The notes beneath the pieces were generated by a model. The model was not told the origin of the DNA. It saw nothing but the letters and a program-made list of their open reading frames with translations, and did no database searches. Below are positions 1-6,689 of a stretch of DNA of 7,754 nt, in pieces. The stretch comes from Candidatus Acetothermia bacterium. Its GTDB lineage: Bacteria; Bipolaricaulota; Bipolaricaulia; Bipolaricaulales; Bipolaricaulaceae. Positions within the stretch are counted from its first letter, which is position 1. Every line of letters starts with the position of its first letter. Position numbers and translations under genes: made by a program. Where the stretch lies: contig JAGDVW010000031.1 of the NCBI GenBank assembly GCA_023255835.1, forward strand, positions 5,015-12,768, read 5' to 3'.

Positions 1-504
1 CGTCTTGGAAAGTTCGATGTTCTTGTGGGGGTGAATCTTCTCCGCGAAGGCCTGGATCTTCCGGAAGTCTCCCTTGTGGCCATCCTCGATGCCGACAAGG
101 AGGGCTTTTTGCGCTCCTCCACCTCGTTAATTCAGACCATCGGCCGGGCGGCGCGCAACGTGCGGGGGAAAGTGATCCTTTATGCCGATGAGATCACCGA
201 CGCTATCAGGGAGGCCGTGGACGAGACCAACCGCCGCAGAAGGATCCAAATCGAATACAACCTGAAGCACGGGATCACCCCCGAGACGGTGAAGAAAGAG
301 GTTAAGGACATCGTGGGCGATCTCACCGGCGGAAGAGCCGAGCCCATCACCATCCCCAAGAAGCCGGAGAAGCTCTCCAAGGAGGAGATCGCCGACCTCA
401 TCCGGAAGCTCGAGCGGGAGATGAGGGCTGCGGCGGAGCGGTTGGAGTTCGAGCTCGCCGCGGCCTACCGCGACAAGATCCGCGAGCTCCGTAAACGCCT
501 CTAA
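1..504 (+). CDS. uvrB: UvrABC excinuclease subunit B, C-terminal part (5' end outside the window)
   Basis: UvrB is the damage-verifying helicase-like subunit of bacterial nucleotide excision repair; it is loaded by UvrA and recruits UvrC for incision. The visible 167 residues start in frame at base 1. They contain helicase motif V ([13 protein letters not shown], about residues 9-21), motif VI (QTIGRAARN, about 46-54), the linker with the [10 protein letters not shown] stretch, and a C-terminal UVR domain (about 123-167, [14 protein letters not shown] then [20 protein letters not shown]). The UVR domain is the coiled-coil contact for UvrA and UvrC. The full protein is normally about 660-700 residues, so roughly three quarters lies upstream. 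A GTG at 25 is internal and not a start. The gene ends in TAA at 502-504, overlapping by 4 nt the stop of the convergent peptidase gene. The identification is very secure. Confidence 0.97.
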   Translation, partial: RLGKFDVLVGVNLLREGLDLPEVSLVAILDADKEGFLRSSTSLIQTIGRAARNVRGKVILYADEITDAIREAVDETNRRRRIQIEYNLKHGITPETVKKEVKDIVGDLTGGRAEPITIPKKPEKLSKEEIADLIRKLEREMRAAAERLEFELAAAYRDKIRELRKRL

Positions 505-1568
505 CTTGGGATCAAATCCGTGTCATTCGCCAGACGCGCCACCGCGTGGGCGATGAGCTTGGCGGCGTTCAGGAGATCCGAAAGGGAGACGATTTCACAG
601 GGCGAGTGCATGTAGCGGTTGGGGATGGAGATGAGGGCCGTGGCCACCCCGGCCCGCGTGATCTGGATGGCGTTGGCATCGGTTCCCGTGGCCGTAGGAG
701 CGGGCTCGATCTGGTAGGGGATCCTCTCCTCCTCCGCCACCTTCACCAAAAGCTCAAAAAGTTTGGGGTTGATGTTCGCGCCCCGGGCGATCACGGGACC
801 CCCGCCCACCTTGATGTCCCCGAGTTTCTTTTTATCGCCTTCCGTCCCCGGATGGTCGGTGGCGTGGCAAACATCCACGGCGATCCCCACTTTGGGATCG
901 AGGCCGAAGGCGCTGGTGCGCGCTCCCCGCAAACCCAGCTCCTCCTGCACTGTGGCCACGGCGAATACCGCCGCTTTGGGGTTCAGATCCCTCACCAGCC
1001 GCAAGGCCTCGAGGACCACATAAGCTCCGATTCGGTCGTCGATCCCCCGGGCCACGAGGAGATCCTCATTCAAAAACGCTGGCTCCCAGGCGAGCACCAC
1101 CGGATCGCCTATGGAAACCATCTTTAGCGCCTCTTCCTTATTCTTGGCGCCGATGTCCACCCAGACATCCTCCACGCGGACGGCCTTTTTGCGCTCCTCG
1201 TCCTCAAGGAGGTGGATGGGCTTTCGCCCGACAACGCCCAGGACGCGGCCGTTTTTGGTGCGGATCCAAACCCGCTGGCCCGGAAGGATCTGCGGATCCC
1301 AACCACCAATGGGCCGCAGATAAAGGAAGCCCTTCTCGTCCACGTGAACGACCATGAGGCCGATCTCGTCCATGTGCCCAGCGAGCATCACCCGCGGGGC
1401 ACCTTTCTCGTTCACCACGGCAAAGGCGTTCCCGTGCAAATCCCGCCAGGTGCGCTCCGCGAACTGCCCCGCTTCCTCCGACCAGGCCCGCGCCGCCTCT
1501 TCCTCGAAGCCCGAGGGGCTGATCGTGGACAAAAACCGCACGAGAAAACCCCTGTTTCCTCCGCTCAT
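501..1568 (-). CDS. M42 family metallopeptidase (TET / glutamyl aminopeptidase-like)
   Basis: This is a 355-residue, two-metal cytosolic aminopeptidase of the M42 family (TET, FrvX/YsdC, deblocking aminopeptidase, sometimes labelled endoglucanase M). Family members form dodecameric tetrahedral particles that trim peptides released by proteolysis. The full metal and catalytic set is visible: H65 and D67 in [10 protein letters not shown]177 in [10 protein letters not shown], catalytic E209 with E210 in [12 protein letters not shown]232 in [10 protein letters not shown], and H321 in [10 protein letters not shown]. The length is typical. The ATG at 1566-1568 is chosen because AGGAGG lies 7 nt upstream. 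It is the second gene of a probable two-gene unit, 32 nt after the Mth938-like gene. Its TAG overlaps the uvrB stop codon, so no terminator fits between the two genes. Substrate preference (Glu/Asp, Leu or Lys type) cannot be read from the sequence. Confidence 0.95.
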   Translation of the reverse strand: MSGGNRGFLVRFLSTISPSGFEEEAARAWSEEAGQFAERTWRDLHGNAFAVVNEKGAPRVMLAGHMDEIGLMVVHVDEKGFLYLRPIGGWDPQILPGQRVWIRTKNGRVLGVVGRKPIHLLEDEERKKAVRVEDVWVDIGAKNKEEALKMVSIGDPVVLAWEPAFLNEDLLVARGIDDRIGAYVVLEALRLVRDLNPKAAVFAVATVQEELGLRGARTSAFGLDPKVGIAVDVCHATDHPGTEGDKKKLGDIKVGGGPVIARGANINPKLFELLVKVAEEERIPYQIEPAPTATGTDANAIQITRAGVATALISIPNRYMHSPCEIVSLSDLLNAAKLIAHAVARLANDTDLIPS

Positions 1569-1575
1569 CTTCCTG

Positions 1576-1581
1576 CCTCCT
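1576..1581 (-). promoter_or_regulatory. Shine-Dalgarno site of the M42 peptidase gene
   Basis: AGGAGG on the minus strand lies 7 nt before the ATG at 1566-1568. It lies in the 32-nt gap after the upstream gene, and fixes the peptidase start. Confidence 0.8.
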
Positions 1582-1600
1582 CTTCGGGGGATGCTCCATT

Positions 1601-1939
1601 CTAACAGGTGAGGTGCAAAAGGGCAGCGACGCGTTTTTCTTGGGAAAGCGCGTTATAAAGTTCCACGGCCTCTTTTGTGCGCCGGATGAAAAGCTCGATA
1701 CCACGCGAGGAGAGCAACGCCTCAACCTCGGGCAATACTTGAACTAGCCCGGAGAAACCGGTTCCGATGACCACCGCTTCCGGGGAAAGAGCCAAGACCT
1801 CACCCAGATCTTCTGGATGGACCCGGTGTCCCTCCTTCCGCCACCAGCGGCCGATCCGGCCAGCACAAACCCAGATATCCTCGGCGTAGGGAATGCCATC
1901 CACTTCGATCCGGCCAAACCTATACCCGCTGAGTTTCAT
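1601..1939 (-). CDS. Mth938-like / AAMDC-family (DUF498) protein
   Basis: This is a 112-residue protein of the Mth938-like fold, related to archaeal Mth938, human AAMDC and the NDUFAF3 complex I assembly factor. The biochemical role of bacterial members is not established. Family hallmarks are visible in order: SGYRFGRIEVDG at the N-terminus, DIWV around 21-24, W32-W33, the glycine loop VIGTGFSG (57-64), and the C-terminal TKEAVELYNAL (78-88) followed by AALLHLTC (105-112). The length is normal. The ATG at 1937-1939 fits the family N-terminus, but no Shine-Dalgarno sequence precedes it. Instead a promoter-like extended -10 element sits 9 nt upstream, which suggests leaderless translation. It is the first gene of a minus-strand pair with the M42 peptidase, 32 nt downstream. 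The pairing may be incidental. Confidence 0.88.
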   Translation of the reverse strand: MKLSGYRFGRIEVDGIPYAEDIWVCAGRIGRWWRKEGHRVHPEDLGEVLALSPEAVVIGTGFSGLVQVLPEVEALLSSRGIELFIRRTKEAVELYNALSQEKRVAALLHLTC

Positions 1940-1948
1940 CGCCGGTCA

Positions 1949-1957
1949 ATGATATCA
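1949..1957 (-). promoter_or_regulatory. extended -10 promoter element for the Mth938-like / M42 gene pair
   Basis: On the minus strand the sequence reads TGATATCAT, an extended -10 (TGn followed by TATCAT, five of six matches to TATAAT). Its 3' edge is 9 nt from the ATG at 1939. Transcription would therefore begin at or a few bases before the start codon, which agrees with the missing Shine-Dalgarno site. No good -35 is visible 17 nt upstream, and extended -10 promoters can work without one. Confidence 0.4.
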
Positions 1958-2061
1958 GCCCAAAGACCCTGGAATCTTTTTCCACCCTTTTCCAACGCTA
2001 GCCAAAACCTCCCCCAAGGTGTACAGTGGTTCGTTCTTCTTCGCCACGGTGGGGAGGGGAC

Positions 2062-2068
2062 AAGGAGG
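2062..2068 (+). promoter_or_regulatory. Shine-Dalgarno site of the large Ala-rich gene
   Basis: AAGGAGG lies 8 nt before the ATG at 2077. The frame is open upstream to a GTG at 2026, which would add 17 residues. The ribosome site, and the signal peptide that begins immediately at the ATG ([20 protein letters not shown]), both argue for the start at 2077. Confidence 0.85.
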
Positions 2069-2076
2069 CGGTTTTC

Positions 2077-2136
2077 ATGCATAGAGCATCGCGCCTTTTT
2101 CCGGTGCTGGTTCTGCTCGCCCTGGTAGCTTTGTCC
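2077..2136 (+). other. signal peptide of the Ala-X protein
   Basis: Residues 1-20 show a basic n-region (H2, R3, R6), a hydrophobic core (about 7-19, rich in Leu and Val) and an A-L-S cleavage context, giving mature GPGQEPAY. There is no lipobox Cys, so this is a type I rather than a lipoprotein signal. The exact cleavage site is an estimate. Confidence 0.8.
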
Positions 2137-5100
2137 GGCCCAGGGCAAGAACCGGCGTACCAACCGTTCCTTCCGGAAATTTCCGCTTTGGCCCAGGCCC
2201 AAGCCCAGGCTGCAGCCCAAGCCGCAGCCGAGGCCGAAGCCCTCGCAGCCAAAGCCCAAAAGCTCCTTGAGGAGCTTAGCCTCGAAAAGCTCCTTTCCGC
2301 GGCGGAAGCGGCGAGCGCCCTCGCCCAAGCCAGCGCCCAAGCGTGCGCTTCGGCTGTAGCTCAAGGTGAGGCGGAAGCGAAGGCCAGCGCCACCGCCTGC
2401 GTGGAAACAATTGCCAAGGCCCAAGCGAGCGCCCAAACCTGTGCTTCGGCCATAGCCCAGGTGGAAGCCGCGGCCCGGGCCTTCGCCGAAACCTGCGCCA
2501 GGGCCCAAGCCCAGGCTTCCGCTTCCGTAGGGGCCTGTGCCCAGGCTGAAGCCGAGGTGAACGCGGCCACTGCGGCCGTTGTGGAAGCCATCGCCAAGGC
2601 CCAGGCCGAGGCGGAAGCCAGCGTTCAGGCCTCCGCGGCTGCCCTGGCCGAGGTCAAGGCCTATGCGGAAGCCCTTGCCGAGGCCATCGCTACGGCCGAA
2701 GCCGACGCTTATGCCCAGGCCCAGGCCGCTTCCGCCGCCTACGCATTAGCGAAGGCTGAGGCTCAAGCCTGCGCGGAGGCTGCGGTCCAGGCCAAGGCCT
2801 ATGCCGAAGCGGTCGCCGCCGCCCGCGCCTATGCCCAAGCTCAAGCGGCCACCACCGCCACCGCTTACTCCCAGGCCCGCGACACCGCCCGTTTGGTGAG
2901 CGAACGGATCAACACGGCCATCCCTTGCGGAGTGGTCCTGACTCAGGTGGATGGCACGGTGGAGGCGGTGGTCACGGCCATCGCCCGGGCCAGCGCTGCA
3001 GCCCAGGCCGCAGCTCAAGCGGCTGCTCAGGCCGAGGCCTTTGCCCAGGCTCAAGCGGGAGCCGCAGCCCAAGCTCAGGCTCGCGCCGATGCCACAGCCG
3101 CAGCGTGCGCCCTTGCCTTAGCCCAAGCGGAGGCCGCAGCGAAGGCCGTGACCCAAGCTCGTGCCAGGGCTGAAGCCGAGGCCAACGCCGCCGCGGAAGC
3201 TATTGCTTCCGCCTATTCCGCGGCTCAGGCTCAAGCCCAGGCATGCGCGGCTGCCTACGCCCAAGCGAAAGCGGCTGCCGCAGCTTCAGCCCAAGCCATC
3301 GGCCGCTCTCGCGCCTCTGCGGAAGCCGAGGCCACGGCCATCGCCCAGGCCTGTGCTCAAGCTCAAGCGAGCGCCCAAGCCATGGCTCAGGCCATCGCCA
3401 CGGCGAGAGCCCAGGCTGAAGCCCAAGCCCTGGCATGCGCGGCCGCTTGCGCCAAAGCTGAATCCGCGGCCAAAGCCATGGCCCAAGCGGTGGCGGAAGC
3501 TCATGCCCAAGCAGAGGCCAGCGCGCAGGCCGCTTCCGCCGCTTTTGCTCAAGCCCAAAGCGCGGCAAGCTCCATGAGTTCGGCGCTAGCTCAGGCGGTG
3601 GCGGAGGTTTTCGTACATGCCCAAGCGGCTTCCGCAGCCGCATCTTTGGCCCAAGCGGAGGCCGAGGCCGTCGCCCAAGCGGTGGCGAATGCCTCAGCCC
3701 AAGCGGAAGCCCAGGCACAAGCGGCAGGAACTGGTGCGGCCTACGCGCAAGCCTACGCCCAGGTCGAGGCCTTTTCTGCTGTGGAGATCCTCGCCCACGC
3801 GCAAGCCTGTGCCCAAGCCGCAGCTCGCGCTCAGGCTCGCGCCGAGGCCGCAGCCGCGGCCTACGCTCAGGCCGAGGCTACCGCCAGGGAAGGAATGCAA
3901 GCCTGTGCTCAGGCCGTGGCCGAGGCCCAAGCCCAAGCCCTCGCTTCTTCGCAAGCGGAAGCCCATGCCGAGGCCCAAGTTTTGGTGGGCGTTCAGGCCA
4001 TGGCCCAAGCTTTGGCCCAAGCGAATGCCTCCGCTTATGCCGCGGTTGAAGCAGCGGTCTCCGCGTACACCCAAGCCTTTTCTTGTGCTCAAGCTTATGC
4101 CAGCGCCCAGGCCGAGGCCTTTGCTAACGCTCATGCTGCGGCTTTGGCCCAGGCCGAGGCGGAAGCCCAGGCGGCAGTGGCCGTAGAGGCTTGCGCTTCC
4201 GCTCAAGCGGAGGCCGCGGCCGCCGCATACGCCGCTTCGGCCGCGTTCGCCAGTGCACAAGCTACCGGTTATGCCTGTGCCCAGGCCCTTGCTGAAGCCC
4301 AAGCCGAGGCCTACGCCGCTGCCCAGGCTTGTGCCCTCGCCTTGGCCGCGGCCCAGGCCCACGCTTCGGCCTGCGCCGAAGCCCATGTATCGGCGACCGC
4401 CTATGCCAGCGCCTGTGCCTCCGCCTTGGCTCAAGCTCAGGCCATGGCCCAGGCCTGCGCCCAAGCCGCGGCTACCGCTACGACCTCCGTGGACGTGATC
4501 CCTTCTATTCAAACCTCCGTGGAAACCTTCATCGATCCGGAGTGTCTCCGGCCCACCTGTGAGCAGTACGTGCCCACCCAACCCACTTGTCCGCCCAGCC
4601 GCGACTACTCTTGGGACTTCGGACAGCTCCCCGCGGGAAGCAGCGTGAACACCACCAAAAGCTTCCCAAGCGACCTCGTTTCCCTGGTGAATTCCCTAGG
4701 GGTCGTGGCCGCATCCCGGGTGAGCTCCACTTTGCCCAGCACCCTTTCCTGCGAACTCAACCTCACGGGGAAACAGGGAAAGATCACGGGCACCACGCCC
4801 AAAGAGGGCGGTAGCTGGGTGGTGATGTACAACCTCCTGGACAAGAACAAATGCCCGGTGATCCGGCTTTCGGTGAAGCTCTACACCGCGGTCAGCGCCT
4901 GCCCCCAAGTTCAAGCCCTGCGCTGGGATTTCGGGGAGGTGCCCACAGGAACCCATAGTTTCACGGCACGGGCCATCCCCAGCGATATCCTTTCCAAGAT
5001 CAAGGCGGCCGGGATCGCGAAAGCCACAAAGCTTTCAGCGAACCTCCCAAGCGGCGCGGATTTCGCTTTGGATCTGGGGTCTGGGCTTGCCGTCCTCACC

Positions 5101-5880
5101 GGAACCACTCCCACCGGCGGGCAAAACTACGAGGTCGTGTTCGGCCTTTATGATGCTCGGAACTGCGAGATCTACCGGTTCACCGTAACCTTGCACACGG
5201 CCCAGGTGACCCCGCTTTCCGTGAAGATCCTGCGGGTAAGCGTGGAGAAGGTTTGCGGGCAGGACTATAGCCACGCCCTCACTGTCTCCTGGCAGGCGAG
5301 CGGCGGAACGGCCCCGATCGCGGTGGGACCGCTCTTCCTTGTCTATCCGGATGGCCGGACGGTCGCGTTTTCCGGGACCTTCCCCGCTGCCGGCTCGGCC
5401 GCACTCCGGGTGAGCCTTTCCAGTGGGGGCAAGGTGAAGGTGCGGGTTCAGGCCAACGACTCCGCTGGGCGGACTGTAACCGCAGAACAAGAGGTCGACC
5501 TCGAGCCCTGCATCCAGATCGGCATCATCGGTCCGGTTCGGGTCCTCCAAACTTTGGAGGTCTATGCCCGCACCCCAATAAGCGTCACCCCAGGTTACAA
5601 GGAGCTTCGCGTTCCTGTGCAGATCGTGGGCGAAAGCGCGCCGCGCACCACACCCTTCAGCATGTCCGCGATCTCGGGAAAGGGGGTCACCTTGGAAGTG
5701 CCGAAGGAGACCCCCGATCACTACTACGTGTTTCGGCGCTTCGATGTCTACCGCGGCGATGCCACCACCCCCACCCAATATCCCGGGACCTTCGACAGCC
5801 GGCGAAACATCTATTCCCTCACCTTGGACATCGGCCAAAAGACGCGGGTGATCGCAGTATACGAAGTGGTCCTGTACTGA
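2077..5880 (+). CDS. secreted Ala-X repeat protein with C-terminal Ig-like domains (putative silk-like fibre or surface protein)
   Basis: This 1267-residue protein belongs to no family I recognise. Residues 1-20 are a Sec-type signal peptide. Residues 39-799 are an extremely Ala-rich region with Ala on odd positions and Gln, Glu, Ser, Cys, Tyr, Lys, Leu and others on even positions. Pro and Trp are almost absent there. Residues 809-843 form a Cys/Pro-rich hinge (C823, C828, C838). Residues 844-942 and 948-1042 are two Ig-like repeats spaced exactly 104 residues apart. Residues 1047-1143 look like another beta-sandwich, and 1146-1267 form a last domain ending in [12 protein letters not shown]. 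There is no C-terminal membrane anchor or LPxTG-type signal, so it is probably released, assembled or bound non-covalently. It has its own ribosome site and terminator and is likely monocistronic. A fibrous surface or matrix role is inferred from architecture only. A coiled-coil stalk with a beta-domain tip is the main alternative. Confidence 0.85.
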   Translation: MHRASRLFPVLVLLALVALSGPGQEPAYQPFLPEISALAQAQAQAAAQAAAEAEALAAKAQKLLEELSLEKLLSAAEAASALAQASAQACASAVAQGEAEAKASATACVETIAKAQASAQTCASAIAQVEAAARAFAETCARAQAQASASVGACAQAEAEVNAATAAVVEAIAKAQAEAEASVQASAAALAEVKAYAEALAEAIATAEADAYAQAQAASAAYALAKAEAQACAEAAVQAKAYAEAVAAARAYAQAQAATTATAYSQARDTARLVSERINTAIPCGVVLTQVDGTVEAVVTAIARASAAAQAAAQAAAQAEAFAQAQAGAAAQAQARADATAAACALALAQAEAAAKAVTQARARAEAEANAAAEAIASAYSAAQAQAQACAAAYAQAKAAAAASAQAIGRSRASAEAEATAIAQACAQAQASAQAMAQAIATARAQAEAQALACAAACAKAESAAKAMAQAVAEAHAQAEASAQAASAAFAQAQSAASSMSSALAQAVAEVFVHAQAASAAASLAQAEAEAVAQAVANASAQAEAQAQAAGTGAAYAQAYAQVEAFSAVEILAHAQACAQAAARAQARAEAAAAAYAQAEATAREGMQACAQAVAEAQAQALASSQAEAHAEAQVLVGVQAMAQALAQANASAYAAVEAAVSAYTQAFSCAQAYASAQAEAFANAHAAALAQAEAEAQAAVAVEACASAQAEAAAAAYAASAAFASAQATGYACAQALAEAQAEAYAAAQACALALAAAQAHASACAEAHVSATAYASACASALAQAQAMAQACAQAAATATTSVDVIPSIQTSVETFIDPECLRPTCEQYVPTQPTCPPSRDYSWDFGQLPAGSSVNTTKSFPSDLVSLVNSLGVVAASRVSSTLPSTLSCELNLTGKQGKITGTTPKEGGSWVVMYNLLDKNKCPVIRLSVKLYTAVSACPQVQALRWDFGEVPTGTHSFTARAIPSDILSKIKAAGIAKATKLSANLPSGADFALDLGSGLAVLTGTTPTGGQNYEVVFGLYDARNCEIYRFTVTLHTAQVTPLSVKILRVSVEKVCGQDYSHALTVSWQASGGTAPIAVGPLFLVYPDGRTVAFSGTFPAAGSAALRVSLSSGGKVKVRVQANDSAGRTVTAEQEVDLEPCIQIGIIGPVRVLQTLEVYARTPISVTPGYKELRVPVQIVGESAPRTTPFSMSAISGKGVTLEVPKETPDHYYVFRRFDVYRGDATTPTQYPGTFDSRRNIYSLTLDIGQKTRVIAVYEVVLY
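2191..4473 (+). repeat. phase-locked (Ala-X)n repeat region, about 380 dipeptide units
   Basis: The region encodes residues 39-799. By hand count, roughly 80% of odd-numbered residues are Ala, against about 15% of even-numbered ones. Exceptions on odd positions are mostly small (Ser, Val, Thr, Gly). Even positions carry Gln and Glu most often, then Ser, Cys, Tyr/Phe, Lys, Arg, Leu, Ile, His and Met. At DNA level this is a degenerate 6-bp unit (GCN followed by a codon often of form NAN), with Ala and Gln codons freely mixed, so it is not a perfect satellite. Two stretches depart from the pattern: residues about 58-78 (an amphipathic helix-like [12 protein letters not shown]) and about 265-300 (with the only Pro, P283). 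Long open frames in other phases and on the minus strand here result from the absence of stop codons in such repeats. Confidence 0.93.
4606..5202 (+). repeat. two tandem Ig-like (He_PIG-type) domains, 104-residue period
   Basis: Residues 844-942 and 948-1042 of the Ala-X protein align without gaps at an offset of 104. W846-D-F-G matches W950-D-F-G, P864-S-D matches P968-S-D, TGTTP at 904-908 matches TGTTP at about 1008-1012, C926 matches C1030, and VKLYTA at 933-938 matches VTLHTA at 1037-1042. The pattern of LP, then TGxxTGTTP..GG and a closing strand, resembles putative Ig domains of the He_PIG/cadherin-like group in secreted bacterial proteins. The two copies have diverged, so the duplication is not recent. 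Confidence 0.75.
5203..5877 (+). other. C-terminal beta-rich domains of the Ala-X protein
   Basis: Residues 1047-1143 look like a further Ig/PKD-like sandwich: [18 protein letters not shown], then [13 protein letters not shown], then a [13 protein letters not shown] strand typical of the penultimate strand of such domains. Residues about 1146-1267 form a separate unit with many Tyr, Arg and Thr ([25 protein letters not shown]) that closes with [12 protein letters not shown]. That ending resembles the closing strand of divergent InlB-B-type or archaeal surface repeats. Domain names are impressions from pattern and were not tested by profile search. Confidence 0.5.
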
Positions 5881-5896
5881 AGCCCAGGAAAAGAGG

Positions 5897-5924
5897 AAAC
5901 GGGGGCGATTTTTGCCCCCGTTTT
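5897..5924 (+). terminator. intrinsic terminator of the Ala-X gene, possibly shared with the convergent acyltransferase gene
   Basis: A perfect 10-bp stem (AAACGGGGGC at 5897-5906 with GCCCCCGTTT at 5914-5923) closes a 7-nt loop and is followed by T's, 17 nt after the stop codon. On the minus strand the same hairpin lies about 10 nt after the acyltransferase stop, but the tail there is only TTT followed by CCTCTTTTCC. It is therefore strong for the plus strand and moderate for the minus strand. Confidence 0.88.
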
Positions 5925-5933
5925 CTGCTGCAA

Positions 5934-6677
5934 CTACCCTGATCTTTGGGGCTTCCAACACTTATTGACATCCTGCACATGTTTCGGTTGATCTTTGCGG
6001 TTTATCCGGTGCCCCCAAAATTTCCCGAGGGCTCGCGAGAATTTGGCCATCCGCTCGTCAAAACCGCGGTGACCAAAAAGGAGAGGTTGGAAACCGGGAA
6101 GAGGTGTGCGGGGCTCGCTCTGCCGTAAAAGTTTATCCATCTCTGAAAGCATGGCCCCCAAAGCCCTTTTCAAACTATCGACATCGAGTTCCACCGGATT
6201 TCCGATCCAAACGTAGGCCTCGGGGCGGGGAAAGCCGCGCAAAATGAGGCGCGCGGCCACAGGGACAAGGGGAACCTTGGCTTTCTCCGCGAGGAAAACC
6301 GCGCCCCGCTTGAGGGAGCCGAGTTCACCCCCGGGCCGGAGTTCTCCCTCTGGAAACACGGCCACGACTTCTCCTTCCTTCAGGGCTCGCAGGGCTTCCC
6401 GTACGCGGTCGGCCTCCAACGCCCCCAATGGCTTGAAAATGGGAAAAGCAGCCAAATTCTCCCGGCTCACAAGGAGCTTCCCCCGAAGCTCGAATTTCCG
6501 GAAAAGGAGGTAGACGATGTGGCCATCGAAGTAGGAGTGGTGGTTCATGGCGAGGACGAAGGGCGGCCGGGGGAGTTCCCCTCGAAGGTAAACGGCCCGC
6601 ACCCCGTCCCGGAGCTCCCCAAGAAGCATTGCTCCCACCACCCGGGCCATTCCCCTCTCAAACCAAGTCTTTTTCAT
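5934..6677 (-). CDS. PlsC-family lysophospholipid / 1-acylglycerol-3-phosphate acyltransferase
   Basis: This 247-residue protein belongs to the PlsC/LPLAT superfamily, which transfers an acyl group from acyl-ACP or acyl-CoA to lysophosphatidate or related acceptors at the inner face of the membrane. Motif I is NHHSYFD, giving the catalytic HX4D as H46 and D51. The motif II region FPIFKPLGALEADR ends in R91. Motif III reads FPEGEL (108-113) where many members have FPEGTR, and motif IV is VPLVPVAAR (135-143). A weak hydrophobic stretch at about 12-20 may help membrane binding. The C-terminal 60 residues are Arg/Lys-rich and poorly defined. The ATG at 6675-6677 has no strong ribosome site (CGAGACC just upstream). 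It may be transcribed with the Rieske gene 178 nt upstream. The acceptor is uncertain: phosphatidate synthesis, glycolipid or carotenoid acylation are all possible. Confidence 0.88.
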   Translation of the reverse strand: MKKTWFERGMARVVGAMLLGELRDGVRAVYLRGELPRPPFVLAMNHHSYFDGHIVYLLFRKFELRGKLLVSRENLAAFPIFKPLGALEADRVREALRALKEGEVVAVFPEGELRPGGELGSLKRGAVFLAEKAKVPLVPVAARLILRGFPRPEAYVWIGNPVELDVDSLKRALGAMLSEMDKLLRQSEPRTPLPGFQPLLFGHRGFDERMAKFSRALGKFWGHRINRKDQPKHVQDVNKCWKPQRSG

Positions 6678-6689
6678 TTGGTCTCGCCG

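Larger units (their letters stand above)
1940..2076. other. divergent intergenic region between the Mth938-like gene and the large Ala-rich gene
   Basis: These 137 bases must hold the promoters of both divergent transcripts. On the minus strand I see an extended -10 next to the Mth938-like start, listed separately. On the plus strand I see a strong ribosome binding site. There is no convincing -35/-10 pair: TACAGT at 2022-2027 is the nearest -10 look-alike, but it lacks a recognisable -35 at the right distance. No clear operator-type palindrome was found by eye. Confidence 0.6.

Noticed and set aside
546..1127. 193-codon plus-strand frame opposite the M42 peptidase
   Set aside because: It is the shadow of a gene with every catalytic residue intact on the minus strand.
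2026..2076. Upstream GTG start for the Ala-X gene adding 17 residues
   Set aside because: It would place a charged stretch before the signal peptide and ignore the AAGGAGG 8 nt before the ATG at 2077.
3161..4186. Plus-strand frames rich in Pro, Lys and Arg overlapping the Ala-X gene
   Set aside because: They are the shifted reading of the same repeat (GCC CAA read as CCC AAG and similar). The Ala frame has the signal peptide, ribosome site and downstream domains.
2191..4473. CRISPR array or satellite repeat
   Set aside because: There is no constant repeat with unique spacers. The periodicity is a degenerate 6-bp coding pattern inside one intact reading frame.
3694..4581. Long minus-strand open frame (295 codons, Gly/Leu/Arg-rich) antisense to the Ala-X gene, with other shorter ones at 1936-2508, 2746-3072 and 3200-3718
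   Set aside because: Repeated GCN-NAN units contain no stop in several frames, so long antisense frames are expected. The products are monotonous Gly-Leu or Pro-Arg strings with no domain or ribosome site.
5965..5970. TTGACA on the plus strand after the Ala-X terminator, resembling a -35 box
   Set aside because: No -10 hexamer is found 16-18 nt downstream, and it lies within the acyltransferase coding sequence with no plausible gene to drive.
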